The notes: generated by a model from the sequence alone, not told the origin. Counted from the first letter of the stretch, positions 1 to 7,927 are shown. The stretch is 8,269 bases of DNA from Parcubacteria group bacterium (GCA_041657845.1 JBBABD010000032.1:1-8269); one strand, 5' to 3'. Made by a program: numbers and translations.

Positions 1-2195
1 ACGTCCCGATTGTGCATTTCATCTACCGTTTGAGTATACTCATCGGAAACATCCGCTTTCTCCTCAAATTGCGGTTCTTGCACGCTAGCTCCTGTTCGCT
101 CGTCCAATGCTTCTTGAGGAGGCGCGAAGGATCTTGGTGCTCTTCCTTCGGGATTTTGTTCTGTTGGATTTTCAATGTGAGAAGTTCCGGCCTGATAATG
201 ATTGATATTATTAATATCGGCTTTGCTCAAATTTTCCGCGTGTCCAAAAATATTATTTATTTCTTTTTCTTTATTAAACACTTCCGAAAGATCAATTTTT
301 TGCCCGACTTGAATTTGATCCGCATTTTCCAAGCCAAACGCCTGCGGATTATTAGCAATTCTGTCTTTCAAAGCATCAATAATATATGTTTTTTTCGCCG
401 GATCCAAATTGGAAAATTTATCCCCATAATGATCCTGCAATTTCTGATCGATAATTTTCCAAACAGAATCTCCTTTTTGCACCTCGACTACATCAGAAAT
501 CCTTCCCATTGTCTGCTCAACAGCTCCCGGCGCAGAAGGATTTTCTGGCATAGCGGCTGTAGAATGCAATGATGAGTTATCAACAATAGTGAACCTCTCA
601 AGGCCGTGTTTTTGCATAAAATCTCTTACTATATCACTTTTCATTACATCGCCCGCTTTATCTTTGACAAAATCGCTAGCACCGGTTTTTTCGCTTAGCA
701 AATGAAAGAATTTGCTCATAACCGGACCAGCCATCAAAGCTCCGAACACAATCGCTCCGCCTTTTCTGAAACCAGAACCGATATTTCTTTTCTCAAATTT
801 TTCATTTACTTTAAATATCTGATCTTTTAAAAGAGAATTAAATTCTTCGAATTTCTTATCATCAGTTTTTTCTTTCATGTTTTTCATGATATCATCCATT
901 TCTCGGCCAGATTTATTCATTCTGTGTTTTTCCGCTATCTTTTCAGACATCGCTTCCGCGCCGATTGCTGAAGCGGATCCGGTTAGAAATCTTCTCGCCA
1001 TATTCAAAGCAAGACATGAGCCCGCAACAGCTGCTCCTGCATAAGAAGCGCTCGCCGCTCCAATTCCTAATCCTCCTGCTATCAGTATTTTTTGATATGC
1101 CGGAAGCTTGATATACCAATTAATAACCTCGGCTCTTTTTTTGTTTATTTTATCCCAAACCGGATTTTCCTTGGCGACCAAATCCGTTCTGGCTTCCGTT
1201 TTTGCGTCATACAGATTGGCAGTTTCATCAAAATTGAAAAATTTTAGCGCTTCTGCTAATTCTTTATTCAGCGCGTCTCCCGAAAGCCCCTTAACCCGTA
1301 TGTTTTCCAATAATTCGGTTTTGTAATCAATGAGGCTGTTCTCATAAAGCGCTTCCATATATACAACATCCTGGTCATCAATTACCGCCGCCTTATTTCC
1401 TCCTTCGGCTATAACCACGCCTTTCGCCTTGATTGTTTCTCTTCCGCTTTGAATTGCCAGTTCCTTGGCATTTTTTTCCTGCTGTTTTTTTATTTCCGCT
1501 TTTACCTCTTTCTTGTTTTTTCCTTCAATCAAAAGATTGTTTTCCATTTTTCTTAGTTCTCTAGTATGATATTGTTTGAGTTCCTCCATTTCCTGATTCC
1601 GTTCCCATTGATCAGCCTTTCTCCCCGCTCGCCCTTCACTGGTAAAGAAATTTCGCACTTGTTTCCACATACCCTTCTTTTTGAAATACATTTCCGCGTA
1701 TTCTTTTCTGGAAGTTTCCAGTTCATCTTTTAATTGTTCCAATCTTTCTAATCCTTCTTGCCCACTTTCTTCTCCAAATTTCTTCCCTCCTAAATCTTCC
1801 ACCAGATCTTTTTCAATTTTTTCTGCATCATTTTCTTCTTTTTCTTCCTTCTTCTTTCCATAGTCCTTTCCAAAATCATCGCTAATTTCTTTTGCGCCTT
1901 CAGATGATGTTTTTTCCTCAGCCTTATCCTCATCGGATCCATTTTCAATTCCAACAGCGCCAATTGCGGCAGCTGCGCCAACTATTCCGTTTCTGGCATT
2001 ATGAAGCTCCATTTCTTCTTCAGAAAAATCGCGATTTTCCGGAGTAACCGTTGTCGTAGGCAATTCATCATCAACTCCCTTGTTGGAAAATTTTTTCGCC
2101 GCCTCTGCATCTTCTTGTTTTTTTATTTCTTTCAATCGCTTGCTTTCTTGATCAATGCCTTCTTCAAAAACTTTTAATGAATCTTCAAAACTCAT
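1..2195 (-). CDS. Large LysM-like domain protein with two hydrophobic segments, C-terminus cut by window edge
   Basis: The minus-strand frame from the ATG at 2195-2193 is open for 731 codons to the window edge with no stop, so the gene continues outside. Residues 1-360 are very rich in Lys and Glu and look helical, with probable coiled coil at about 150-255. Two hydrophobic stretches follow: about 370-397 (Gly/Ala-rich) and about 479-500. A LysM-like module lies at about 571-638: it opens with EVQKGDSVWKI (571-581) and closes with IQVGQKIDL (628-636). LysM normally spans 45-50 residues, so this copy has an insertion in the middle. Residues 640-731 are polar and probably disordered. LysM domains bind N-acetylglucosamine-containing glycans such as peptidoglycan, so an envelope role is inferred. 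There is no N-terminal signal peptide; the membrane segments are internal. The start is supported by a promoter at 2270-2298, although no Shine-Dalgarno is present. I cannot name the protein family. Confidence 0.88.
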   Translation of the reverse strand, partial: MSFEDSLKVFEEGIDQESKRLKEIKKQEDAEAAKKFSNKGVDDELPTTTVTPENRDFSEEEMELHNARNGIVGAAAAIGAVGIENGSDEDKAEEKTSSEGAKEISDDFGKDYGKKKEEKEENDAEKIEKDLVEDLGGKKFGEESGQEGLERLEQLKDELETSRKEYAEMYFKKKGMWKQVRNFFTSEGRAGRKADQWERNQEMEELKQYHTRELRKMENNLLIEGKNKKEVKAEIKKQQEKNAKELAIQSGRETIKAKGVVIAEGGNKAAVIDDQDVVYMEALYENSLIDYKTELLENIRVKGLSGDALNKELAEALKFFNFDETANLYDAKTEARTDLVAKENPVWDKINKKRAEVINWYIKLPAYQKILIAGGLGIGAASASYAGAAVAGSCLALNMARRFLTGSASAIGAEAMSEKIAEKHRMNKSGREMDDIMKNMKEKTDDKKFEEFNSLLKDQIFKVNEKFEKRNIGSGFRKGGAIVFGALMAGPVMSKFFHLLSEKTGASDFVKDKAGDVMKSDIVRDFMQKHGLERFTIVDNSSLHSTAAMPENPSAPGAVEQTMGRISDVVEVQKGDSVWKIIDQKLQDHYGDKFSNLDPAKKTYIIDALKDRIANNPQAFGLENADQIQVGQKIDLSEVFNKEKEINNIFGHAENLSKADINNINHYQAGTSHIENPTEQNPEGRAPRSFAPPQEALDERTGASVQEPQFEEKADVSDEYTQTVDEMHNRD

Positions 2196-2269
2196 ATTGT
2201 TTAATTTAAAATTTTTTTATTTTTATGCAATAAAAAATTGCGTGAAATACCAGGTCAAATCTATCTTAA

Positions 2270-2298
2270 ATTATACAACAAAAATTGTTAATTAACAA
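2270..2298 (-). promoter_or_regulatory. Sigma70-type promoter of the LysM-like gene
   Basis: On the minus strand, TTGTTA (2298-2293, four of six matches to TTGACA) is followed after exactly 17 bases by a perfect TATAAT (2275-2270). Transcription would start near 2263, giving a leader of about 68 nt before the ATG at 2195. It lies just downstream of the terminator of the preceding minus-strand gene, which is where an independent promoter is expected. Read by eye; the region is AT-rich, so chance -10 matches are common, but the spacing and position are good. Confidence 0.6.
2285..2298. repeat. 14-bp perfect palindrome overlapping the -35, possible operator
   Basis: TTGTTAATTAACAA reads identically on both strands. 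Its outer half on the minus strand supplies the -35 hexamer TTGTTA of the predicted promoter for the LysM-like gene. A dimeric repressor bound here would block RNA polymerase. The palindrome is certain; the operator role is inference, because AT-rich intergenic DNA throws up short palindromes by chance. Confidence 0.4.
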
Positions 2299-2324
2299 AA
2301 AATTTAAACAGAAAATAGCCTCTG

Positions 2325-2366
2325 AAATAATAAAACCCTTCGCATCATTATGATTGCAAAGGGTTT
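2325..2366 (-). terminator. Intrinsic terminator of the DHH-like gene
   Basis: Arms AAACCCTT (2333-2340) and AAGGGTTT (2359-2366) pair over 8 bp. After one mismatch the stem continues with GCA/TGC and, past a bulge, TCA/TGA around a small loop. On the minus strand the hairpin is followed by TTTATTATTT (from 2334 down to 2325), a typical U-rich tail. It begins 31 bases past the stop codon of the minus-strand gene ending at 2397. Its position separates that transcript from the LysM-like gene, which has its own promoter. Confidence 0.8.
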
Positions 2367-2396
2367 CTATAAATCTTTTATGCATTTTCCCAACTT

Positions 2397-4472
2397 TTAC
2401 GGTGCTATTGGTTGTTGCGCCGGCGCTCCGGCGGGTTGCGATGGGATTTTTCCGTTGCCAGTTTTCGTTTTCTGATATTCAAACAAAACTTCCAAAGCGA
2501 TGCGGTTTCTTTCAGGAACCCCATCCCTTCCTTTTGGCAATTCGTTCACTTTTTCTTTGATCAATTTTTCAACTTTATGATTCAACTGGCTCGTGATTTC
2601 ACCAAGCAGCCTCTTCAAGGAAATATTTGAATCCTTGGCGGCTTTTTTCAAGGCATCTTCTGTTAAATTTCCTTGATGAATAAGACCGACCATTTCTTTT
2701 CCTTTAAATTCAACATCCAATTTCGCCTTTATTTTTTTTTCAAATTCAAATTTCTTCCCTGCGAGCTTGGAAAAAATATCTTCCATTTTTATCCGCAGTG
2801 GCTCGGGATCGCTAAAACCTTTAACCAACATATGCCCGCGCATAATTTCCCCTTGCGGAAAACCTCCCGGAACTGAATCTTCGTCCATTCTTTTGCTGGT
2901 ATACAGAATGAAACTATTTTCCTCTTGGGACCACATCAAATATCCTCCATATCCTTTACGCCTGATTGCCAATTGATTGGAATGATTTTCGCTATCAACT
3001 TTTGGATACCAATTGCCATTATTGTCATCCCTCTTTTTTGTATCGATCAAAATTTTTCCGAAACGATCAGCGCCGGTGTCTACGACAAATCCCATTTTTT
3101 CCAGTTTTTCAATTTCTGCTTCTCCGGATTTAATTTTTTTCTCAATATAGCCAGCCAATTGAAACAACGTTTCTTCTCTTTTCATTGCCGGATTAAAATA
3201 GGCATACTTCTTCAGATAGCCATCATCAAGTTTTTCAAAAGGATCCGTTCCTTTTTTAAAAAGATCCAGAATGTCTTGAGGTTTCATCTTGTGGCATAGC
3301 CCATAAATATTTTTCGAATAATTTTCATAAACCTTTTTTTCTTCGTCGGGAGTAAAATCAAAATTATCAACCTTGGTCACAAATTCAACAAATCTATCAA
3401 TATGCGGTTCTTGTTTCAAAAGCCCCATTTTAACCAAAGTTTCATAAGCATATTTGGTGGTAGAAGTATCTCTTCCGGCCTCGGGCGTATGATGATCGAA
3501 AATAAGTCTTTTGCCTCTTTCTTCAGAAATTACGCCGTTTTTATTTGAAGTATCGCCGATAACTCCCTCTTCCGGCATTGCTCCTTTTTTCACAAAATTA
3601 ACCTTGCTTCTCTCGACCGCAAAACCGGCTAGTTCCAAAATCTTTAAATAGCTTTCACCGTCCAAATCAGAACTGCAAGGTATCTGAATTTCTCCTTTCT
3701 CATTAATCCTGGGATCGCCTCCATGAACTGAAAAATCTCCCCACAATTTTCTTGTCAGATCCAAAAATTTTTGATTTCCTTCTTCCACTTTTGAAGCGTT
3801 AATATCTTCATAGGTCAAATCCGGAGAAGTTTCAATTTTGTAAATAGTATGCTCCGTAGCTGCTCGCACCGGACCATATAACTCCTCTTTTATCATTCGA
3901 AAGACTTTCTCAGATTTTTCCCGGCTGGAAAATTCGTTTTCATCAACAATTTCCTTGGAAAAAATATCCCAAAATCTTTCAATTTCCATGGCTATCACTT
4001 TTTCCACATCTTTTTTCTCAAATCCATATTTACCGACATGATCACTTTTTTCTATGAAATCTAACATTCCCTTGGTATATTTTTTGTAGTTTTTTATCAG
4101 TTCAAGCTCAAATTCCGAGAAATTTTCAATTCCTTTTTCAACTTTTAATTCGGAAATGTCATAACTTGGAACTTCTTCCTTGTTTTTTTCATCAATATCC
4201 TTAGCCTTGGAATAAAGTTCATTGATTTCATCATTAGCCAATTTAGTTTCTTTGAGCTCATACGGATCAGGATCAAACGGTTCGCCTGCTTTTGGAGGTT
4301 CTTTTTTTATTTTAAAATCAGTTGCTTCCGGCTCTATGCTCAGAGATTTTGCCGTAGTAAAAGAACTGGGATCTATTTTTACTCTTTTTCTGCCGGCAAT
4401 TTTCTTCCCAGTATCATCCTCTCCCTTTCTTCCCTTCTGAACATTTTTTTCGAAATCGCCTGAACCTAACAT
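2397..4472 (-). CDS. DHH/DHHA1-like phosphoesterase domain within a 691-residue protein
   Basis: The 691-residue protein has a charged, probably disordered N-terminus (1-100), a helical region (about 110-245), then motifs of the DHH superfamily. These are SSDLDGES (267-274, motif I DxDG with D269 and D271), GDTSN (306-310, D307), FDHHT (325-329, D326-H327-H328) and KVDN (367-370, D369). Order and spacing match RecJ/NrnA/PPase-type proteins, where these residues bind Mn2+ or Mg2+. Further on, RGHMLVKGF (545-553) aligns with the GGGHxxAAG substrate-binding motif of DHHA1, keeping the G-H and the Gly five residues later. After a helical segment (about 590-650) the protein ends in a Pro/Ala/Gln-rich tail (about 678-691). 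Known DHH-DHHA1 proteins cleave nanoRNA, pAp or cyclic dinucleotides; the substrate here is unknown. Typical NrnA proteins are only about 310-340 residues, so both flanks are extra. The protein appears soluble, with no membrane segment or signal peptide. The start codon lies about 30 nt below a good extended -10; no Shine-Dalgarno is seen. Confidence 0.85.
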   Translation of the reverse strand: MLGSGDFEKNVQKGRKGEDDTGKKIAGRKRVKIDPSSFTTAKSLSIEPEATDFKIKKEPPKAGEPFDPDPYELKETKLANDEINELYSKAKDIDEKNKEEVPSYDISELKVEKGIENFSEFELELIKNYKKYTKGMLDFIEKSDHVGKYGFEKKDVEKVIAMEIERFWDIFSKEIVDENEFSSREKSEKVFRMIKEELYGPVRAATEHTIYKIETSPDLTYEDINASKVEEGNQKFLDLTRKLWGDFSVHGGDPRINEKGEIQIPCSSDLDGESYLKILELAGFAVERSKVNFVKKGAMPEEGVIGDTSNKNGVISEERGKRLIFDHHTPEAGRDTSTTKYAYETLVKMGLLKQEPHIDRFVEFVTKVDNFDFTPDEEKKVYENYSKNIYGLCHKMKPQDILDLFKKGTDPFEKLDDGYLKKYAYFNPAMKREETLFQLAGYIEKKIKSGEAEIEKLEKMGFVVDTGADRFGKILIDTKKRDDNNGNWYPKVDSENHSNQLAIRRKGYGGYLMWSQEENSFILYTSKRMDEDSVPGGFPQGEIMRGHMLVKGFSDPEPLRIKMEDIFSKLAGKKFEFEKKIKAKLDVEFKGKEMVGLIHQGNLTEDALKKAAKDSNISLKRLLGEITSQLNHKVEKLIKEKVNELPKGRDGVPERNRIALEVLFEYQKTKTGNGKIPSQPAGAPAQQPIAP

Positions 4473-4501
4473 AAATGAAAATGTAAATAAATTATCTTTT
4501 A

Positions 4502-4510
4502 TGCTATAAT
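4502..4510 (+). promoter_or_regulatory. Extended -10 promoter of the glycosyltransferase pair
   Basis: TGCTATAAT is a perfect extended -10 (TGnTATAAT). The best -35 candidate at 17-bp spacing is weak (TGTAAA at 4482-4487, three of six), which is tolerable for an extended -10. Transcription would begin near 4517, leaving a leader of about 26 nt before the ATG at 4543. It overlaps the opposing promoter on the other strand. Confidence 0.65.
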
Positions 4511-4517
4511 TATACCA
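4509..4517 (-). promoter_or_regulatory. Extended -10 promoter of the DHH-like gene
   Basis: On the minus strand TGGTATAAT (4517-4509) is a perfect extended -10, with no convincing -35 upstream. The start point would be near 4502, about 30 nt from the ATG at 4472. It shares two bases of its TATAAT (4509-4510) with the opposing plus-strand -10, so the two promoters cannot be occupied together. Confidence 0.65.
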
Positions 4518-4542
4518 TAAATCTAATCAAGCTAAAACAAAT

Positions 4543-6114
4543 ATGGAAATCAAAAACAAAAAAGTCGCAACCTATATTCTTTTAACCTTAATTATCGCTC
4601 TCGGATTTTTCCTTCGAGTCTATAACATAAGTAGCGCTCCTCCTGGACTTTATCCCGACGAAGCAGTAAACGGCACCGATGCTTTGCAAGCCAACGACAC
4701 CGGTGAATATCAATGGTTTTATCCCGCCAACAACGGACGAGAAGGGCTGTTTATGAATATCATTGCGATGTGCTTCAAGCTTTTCGGGGCTAGCGTCCTT
4801 ACCCTTAAGCTTCCGTCAATTATTTTCGGAACTCTGACAATATTTGGAACCTATCTTCTCGCCAAAGAGCTTTTTGGAAAACGGGTTGGGCTTATCAGTT
4901 CATTTTTAGTGGCGGTTTCTTTTTGGCCTCTGCATTTCAGCCGAATTTCATTTCGCGCCAATATGCTTCCCTTTGTTTTGGTATTTTCTTTTTATTACCT
5001 TTTCAAGGGAGTCCGTACCAAAAAAATGCTCGATTTTGCCATTGGCGGATTATTCCTGGGTCTTGGACTTCACACTTATATTGCCTTTCGCGTAACGCCG
5101 CTCATCCTGGTGGTTGCTTTAATCGCACTCATTATTTCGCAAGAAAAATTTTTGAAAAATTATTGGAAGCATGTCGTAGTTTTCATTGTTTTTACGTTTT
5201 TAACCGCCGCTCCGATGCTCTACACTTTTTTCTACGCCCATCCGGAATATTGGGCTTCCCGCACTTCGGAAATCTCTATCCTTAATCCAGTTACAAATCA
5301 AGGGCATTTTCTCTCAACTTTTGCCAAAACTTTCGGACTGAGCCTTGCCAAATACAACTTCTGGGGCGACCAGAACTGGCGACATAATTATCCGCCGTAT
5401 CCGCTCCTGGATCCTATTGCCGGAACCGCTTTCTTGTTTGGATTTATCTATATGATAATCAAGTCTTTTCATCTTTTATACCTCAGATTTGCCAAAAAAA
5501 TCCGCGATGAAAAGTTTGCCATTTACATTACCTTGCTCGCTTGGTTTTTCGCGATGCTTGTTCCGGAATTTATGGGAGCCGAAGGCAACCCGCACGCCTT
5601 GCGATCCATCGGCACGCTTCCGGCAGTCTTCATCCTGGCTGGATTTGCTTTCAATTATTTCATCGGCCTTTCGGAAAGAAAAAATTTCAAACTTGTCCAT
5701 TTTACCGCGCCCTTTGTCATTGTAATGCTCATTGCAATCGGAATGTTTAATCCGATAAAATATTTTTTCTTCTGGGCAAAAACTCCCGAAGCGGCTCAAG
5801 CTTTTGAAAAAACTATGACTAATATGCAAAGATATATCCAAACCATGCCGCCTCAGAAGGAAATTTTTGTGGCCGTCGGAAATATGCAAAGAGTCCCGGT
5901 TAGATTCTGGAACTGGAAGAATCCCAACTTCCACGACCTGAATCCGGAAGAAATAAGCTCTATTAACCCGAAAGATGCCGATAATTTCGTGGTAGTTTTC
6001 ACGGATTTGGAAAAAGATAGCATCATAAATAATATTGAAACAAGATTTCCCGGAATAAAGTTTCAAGAATTTTCCGACCAGTTTGGAATGAAATTCTATG
6101 TATTGACAAAATAA
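4543..6114 (+). CDS. GT-C membrane glycosyltransferase (PMT/GT39-like), first of pair
   Basis: The 523-residue polytopic membrane protein has about 11 hydrophobic segments by eye (near 8-24, 82-104, 114-131, 142-155, 164-180, 182-198, 209-229, 293-307, 323-340, 356-374, 388-404) and a soluble C-terminal part (about 415-523). The first external loop carries GLYPDEAVNG (35-44), in which D39-E40 is the acidic motif of PMT/ArnT-type GT-C enzymes. GREGLF (66-71) and HALRSIGTLPA (351-361) are also typical of the family. These enzymes transfer a sugar from a polyprenyl-phosphate carrier to a protein, lipid or glycan on the outer face of the membrane; donor and acceptor cannot be read from sequence. 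The stop codon lies one base before the start of a second glycosyltransferase, so the two form an operon. The start follows a predicted promoter by about 26 nt and has no Shine-Dalgarno. Confidence 0.9.
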   Translation: MEIKNKKVATYILLTLIIALGFFLRVYNISSAPPGLYPDEAVNGTDALQANDTGEYQWFYPANNGREGLFMNIIAMCFKLFGASVLTLKLPSIIFGTLTIFGTYLLAKELFGKRVGLISSFLVAVSFWPLHFSRISFRANMLPFVLVFSFYYLFKGVRTKKMLDFAIGGLFLGLGLHTYIAFRVTPLILVVALIALIISQEKFLKNYWKHVVVFIVFTFLTAAPMLYTFFYAHPEYWASRTSEISILNPVTNQGHFLSTFAKTFGLSLAKYNFWGDQNWRHNYPPYPLLDPIAGTAFLFGFIYMIIKSFHLLYLRFAKKIRDEKFAIYITLLAWFFAMLVPEFMGAEGNPHALRSIGTLPAVFILAGFAFNYFIGLSERKNFKLVHFTAPFVIVMLIAIGMFNPIKYFFFWAKTPEAAQAFEKTMTNMQRYIQTMPPQKEIFVAVGNMQRVPVRFWNWKNPNFHDLNPEEISSINPKDADNFVVVFTDLEKDSIINNIETRFPGIKFQEFSDQFGMKFYVLTK

Positions 6115-6115
6115 T

Positions 6116-7927
6116 ATGAAATTATTTCTCGAAAAAAATTACAAAATATTAGTCGTTGTAATGCTCGGATTTATGTTTGTCGTTTCGGTTTTGAATGCCA
6201 AAAACGATAGCGCGATTTTCGATGAAACCGCTCACATCGGAGCGGCTTATAGCTATTTAACCCAACATGAAATTCGCCTCAATCCAGAACATCCGCCTCT
6301 CATTAAAGATTTAGCCGGAATTCCTTTGGCTCTAATGAGCCTAAATTTCGATGTTTCCCAGCCATTCTGGACTGGAGACCTTCCCAATAAATGGGACGAG
6401 GGACAATGGGTAGCCGGACGCCACTTGCTCTATGAATCCGGGAATAACGCAGACAAGATAATTTTTTGGGCGCGTTTTCCGGTTATTCTGCTTTCCTTGC
6501 TTTTGGGATTTTTCATTTTCAAATGGACGCGCGAATTGGCTGGAAAATTGGCCGGACTTTTCGCTCTGGCGCTTTACGCTTTTAATCCCAACATTTTGGG
6601 ACACAACCATTTTGTCACCACCGACATCGGAATCGCTGCTTTCATCACCTTTTCTTTTTACTATTTTATAAAGTTCATCAAAAAGCCCACGTGGAAAAAT
6701 ATGGCTATAGGGGGATTATTTTTGGGATTAGTGCAACTCGCCAAATTTTCCTCGCTTATGGCTTTTCCAATTTTTGGAATAATTTTAATTGTCTATCCGC
6801 TGGTGAAAATACCGGACGGAACTATCAAGTTCGCTAAAATTAAAATGCTGGGAGAATATTTGGGCAAAGGAGTTTTGGCGTTTTTAATTTCAATCGTTGT
6901 TGTTTGGATCGCCTATTTTGCCAATACTTTCAATATGACCAAGGAAACTGTTTCGGAAGCGATCGATTTTAACTTCTCTCAAAGCGACACTAATGTTAAA
7001 ACCATTTACACCAACAAGGCTCTGCATTTTCTAAATAATAATTCGATAACCCGGCCGCTTGCCACCTATGGAATTGGCATCGGCTATGTTTTTCGCCGAG
7101 TGGCCGGAGGAAACGGCGCCTATTTTCTGGGACAAGTTTCCAGCAGCGCCTTCAAATCCTATTTCCCTACCGTTTTCGCCATCAAGGAACCACTGGCTGA
7201 TTTGTTCTTTATGCTATCGGCGCTTTTAATCGCATTTAGCTTATTCGCCAAAAATTTATCCAGAGATATTTTCGGAAAAATAGCGGAATATTTTAGAACC
7301 CACATCGTTTCGGCGACTATGTTTTCGTTCATAATATTCTATTCGTATATGAGCATCACCGGAAACCTCAACATAGGGCTTCGGCACTTGTTTCCTATTT
7401 TTCCTTTCACTTTTATTCTCACCGCTAAAATAATATTTGATTTCATCAAGCGGAAAAATGAACGCTCCCAAAAATTTCTCTCTCTTGCAGTTTTTGTTTT
7501 AGTTTTGATATCAATCTCGCAAACTGTTGCCGCTTATCCTAATTATATGTCCTATTTCAATGAATCGGTCGGCGGTCCGAAAAATGGCTATCATTACGCC
7601 ACCGATTCCAACGCCGATTGGGGACAGGATCTGAAAAGACTGAAAATATTTTTGGAAGAACATCCGGAAATAAAAAACATCCGCGTGGATTATTTCGGCG
7701 GAGGAGATATTGAATATTATTTAGGAAGTGAGTACCGGACCTGGTGGGACAGCAAGCGTCCGATTGAAAAAGGCTGGTATGCCATTTCCACCAATTTTCT
7801 GCAAGGAAGCATTTATGGATCCGACAAAACAACAGAAAACAGCTACCGCTGGCTACTTTCCGAAAAACCGGTTTATCAAGTGGGAACTTCGATACTGATA
7901 TACAATATAGTGGATGCTAGTGAATAG
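6116..7927 (+). CDS. GT-C membrane glycosyltransferase (PMT/GT39-like), second of pair
   Basis: The 603-residue polytopic membrane protein has an N-terminal segment at about 11-27, then the acidic motif IFDETAH (34-40, D36-E37) followed by NPEHPPL (56-62). The HPP motif is shared with PMT-type O-mannosyltransferases. FVTTDIG (166-172) and GLRHLFPIFPF (421-431) are further family features. The C-terminal part has YPNYMSYFN (474-482) and TDSNADWGQDLKRL (496-509), the DSNxDWGQDL block common in bacterial members of this family, and ends in a soluble domain of roughly 120 residues. It differs in motifs and length from its upstream neighbour, so the pair is not a recent tandem duplication. Only one base separates it from the previous stop codon and there is no Shine-Dalgarno, which points to translational coupling. 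It likely moves a sugar from a polyprenyl-phosphate donor to an unknown acceptor outside the membrane. The stop codon is TAG. Confidence 0.9.
   Translation: MKLFLEKNYKILVVVMLGFMFVVSVLNAKNDSAIFDETAHIGAAYSYLTQHEIRLNPEHPPLIKDLAGIPLALMSLNFDVSQPFWTGDLPNKWDEGQWVAGRHLLYESGNNADKIIFWARFPVILLSLLLGFFIFKWTRELAGKLAGLFALALYAFNPNILGHNHFVTTDIGIAAFITFSFYYFIKFIKKPTWKNMAIGGLFLGLVQLAKFSSLMAFPIFGIILIVYPLVKIPDGTIKFAKIKMLGEYLGKGVLAFLISIVVVWIAYFANTFNMTKETVSEAIDFNFSQSDTNVKTIYTNKALHFLNNNSITRPLATYGIGIGYVFRRVAGGNGAYFLGQVSSSAFKSYFPTVFAIKEPLADLFFMLSALLIAFSLFAKNLSRDIFGKIAEYFRTHIVSATMFSFIIFYSYMSITGNLNIGLRHLFPIFPFTFILTAKIIFDFIKRKNERSQKFLSLAVFVLVLISISQTVAAYPNYMSYFNESVGGPKNGYHYATDSNADWGQDLKRLKIFLEEHPEIKNIRVDYFGGGDIEYYLGSEYRTWWDSKRPIEKGWYAISTNFLQGSIYGSDKTTENSYRWLLSEKPVYQVGTSILIYNIVDASE

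Noticed and set aside
12..572. Open plus-strand frame of 186 codons
   Set aside because: It lies wholly inside the minus-strand LysM-like gene, shows no recognisable motif, and has low-complexity Phe/Ile/Arg content typical of an antisense shadow. The opposing frame has a LysM signature and 731 open codons.
2227..2241. Small inverted repeat GCAAT-AAAAA-ATTGC in the leader of the LysM-like gene
   Set aside because: Only five base pairs, AT-rich and with a homopolymer loop; too weak to call a terminator, riboswitch or attenuator.
5476..6066. Open minus-strand frame of 196 codons
   Set aside because: It is antisense to the C-terminal third of the first glycosyltransferase, whose frame carries clear family motifs; the antisense product resembles nothing known.
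6116..7927. Second glycosyltransferase as a tandem duplicate of the first
   Set aside because: Length, motif set and C-terminal domain differ; the shared features are only those of the GT-C fold.
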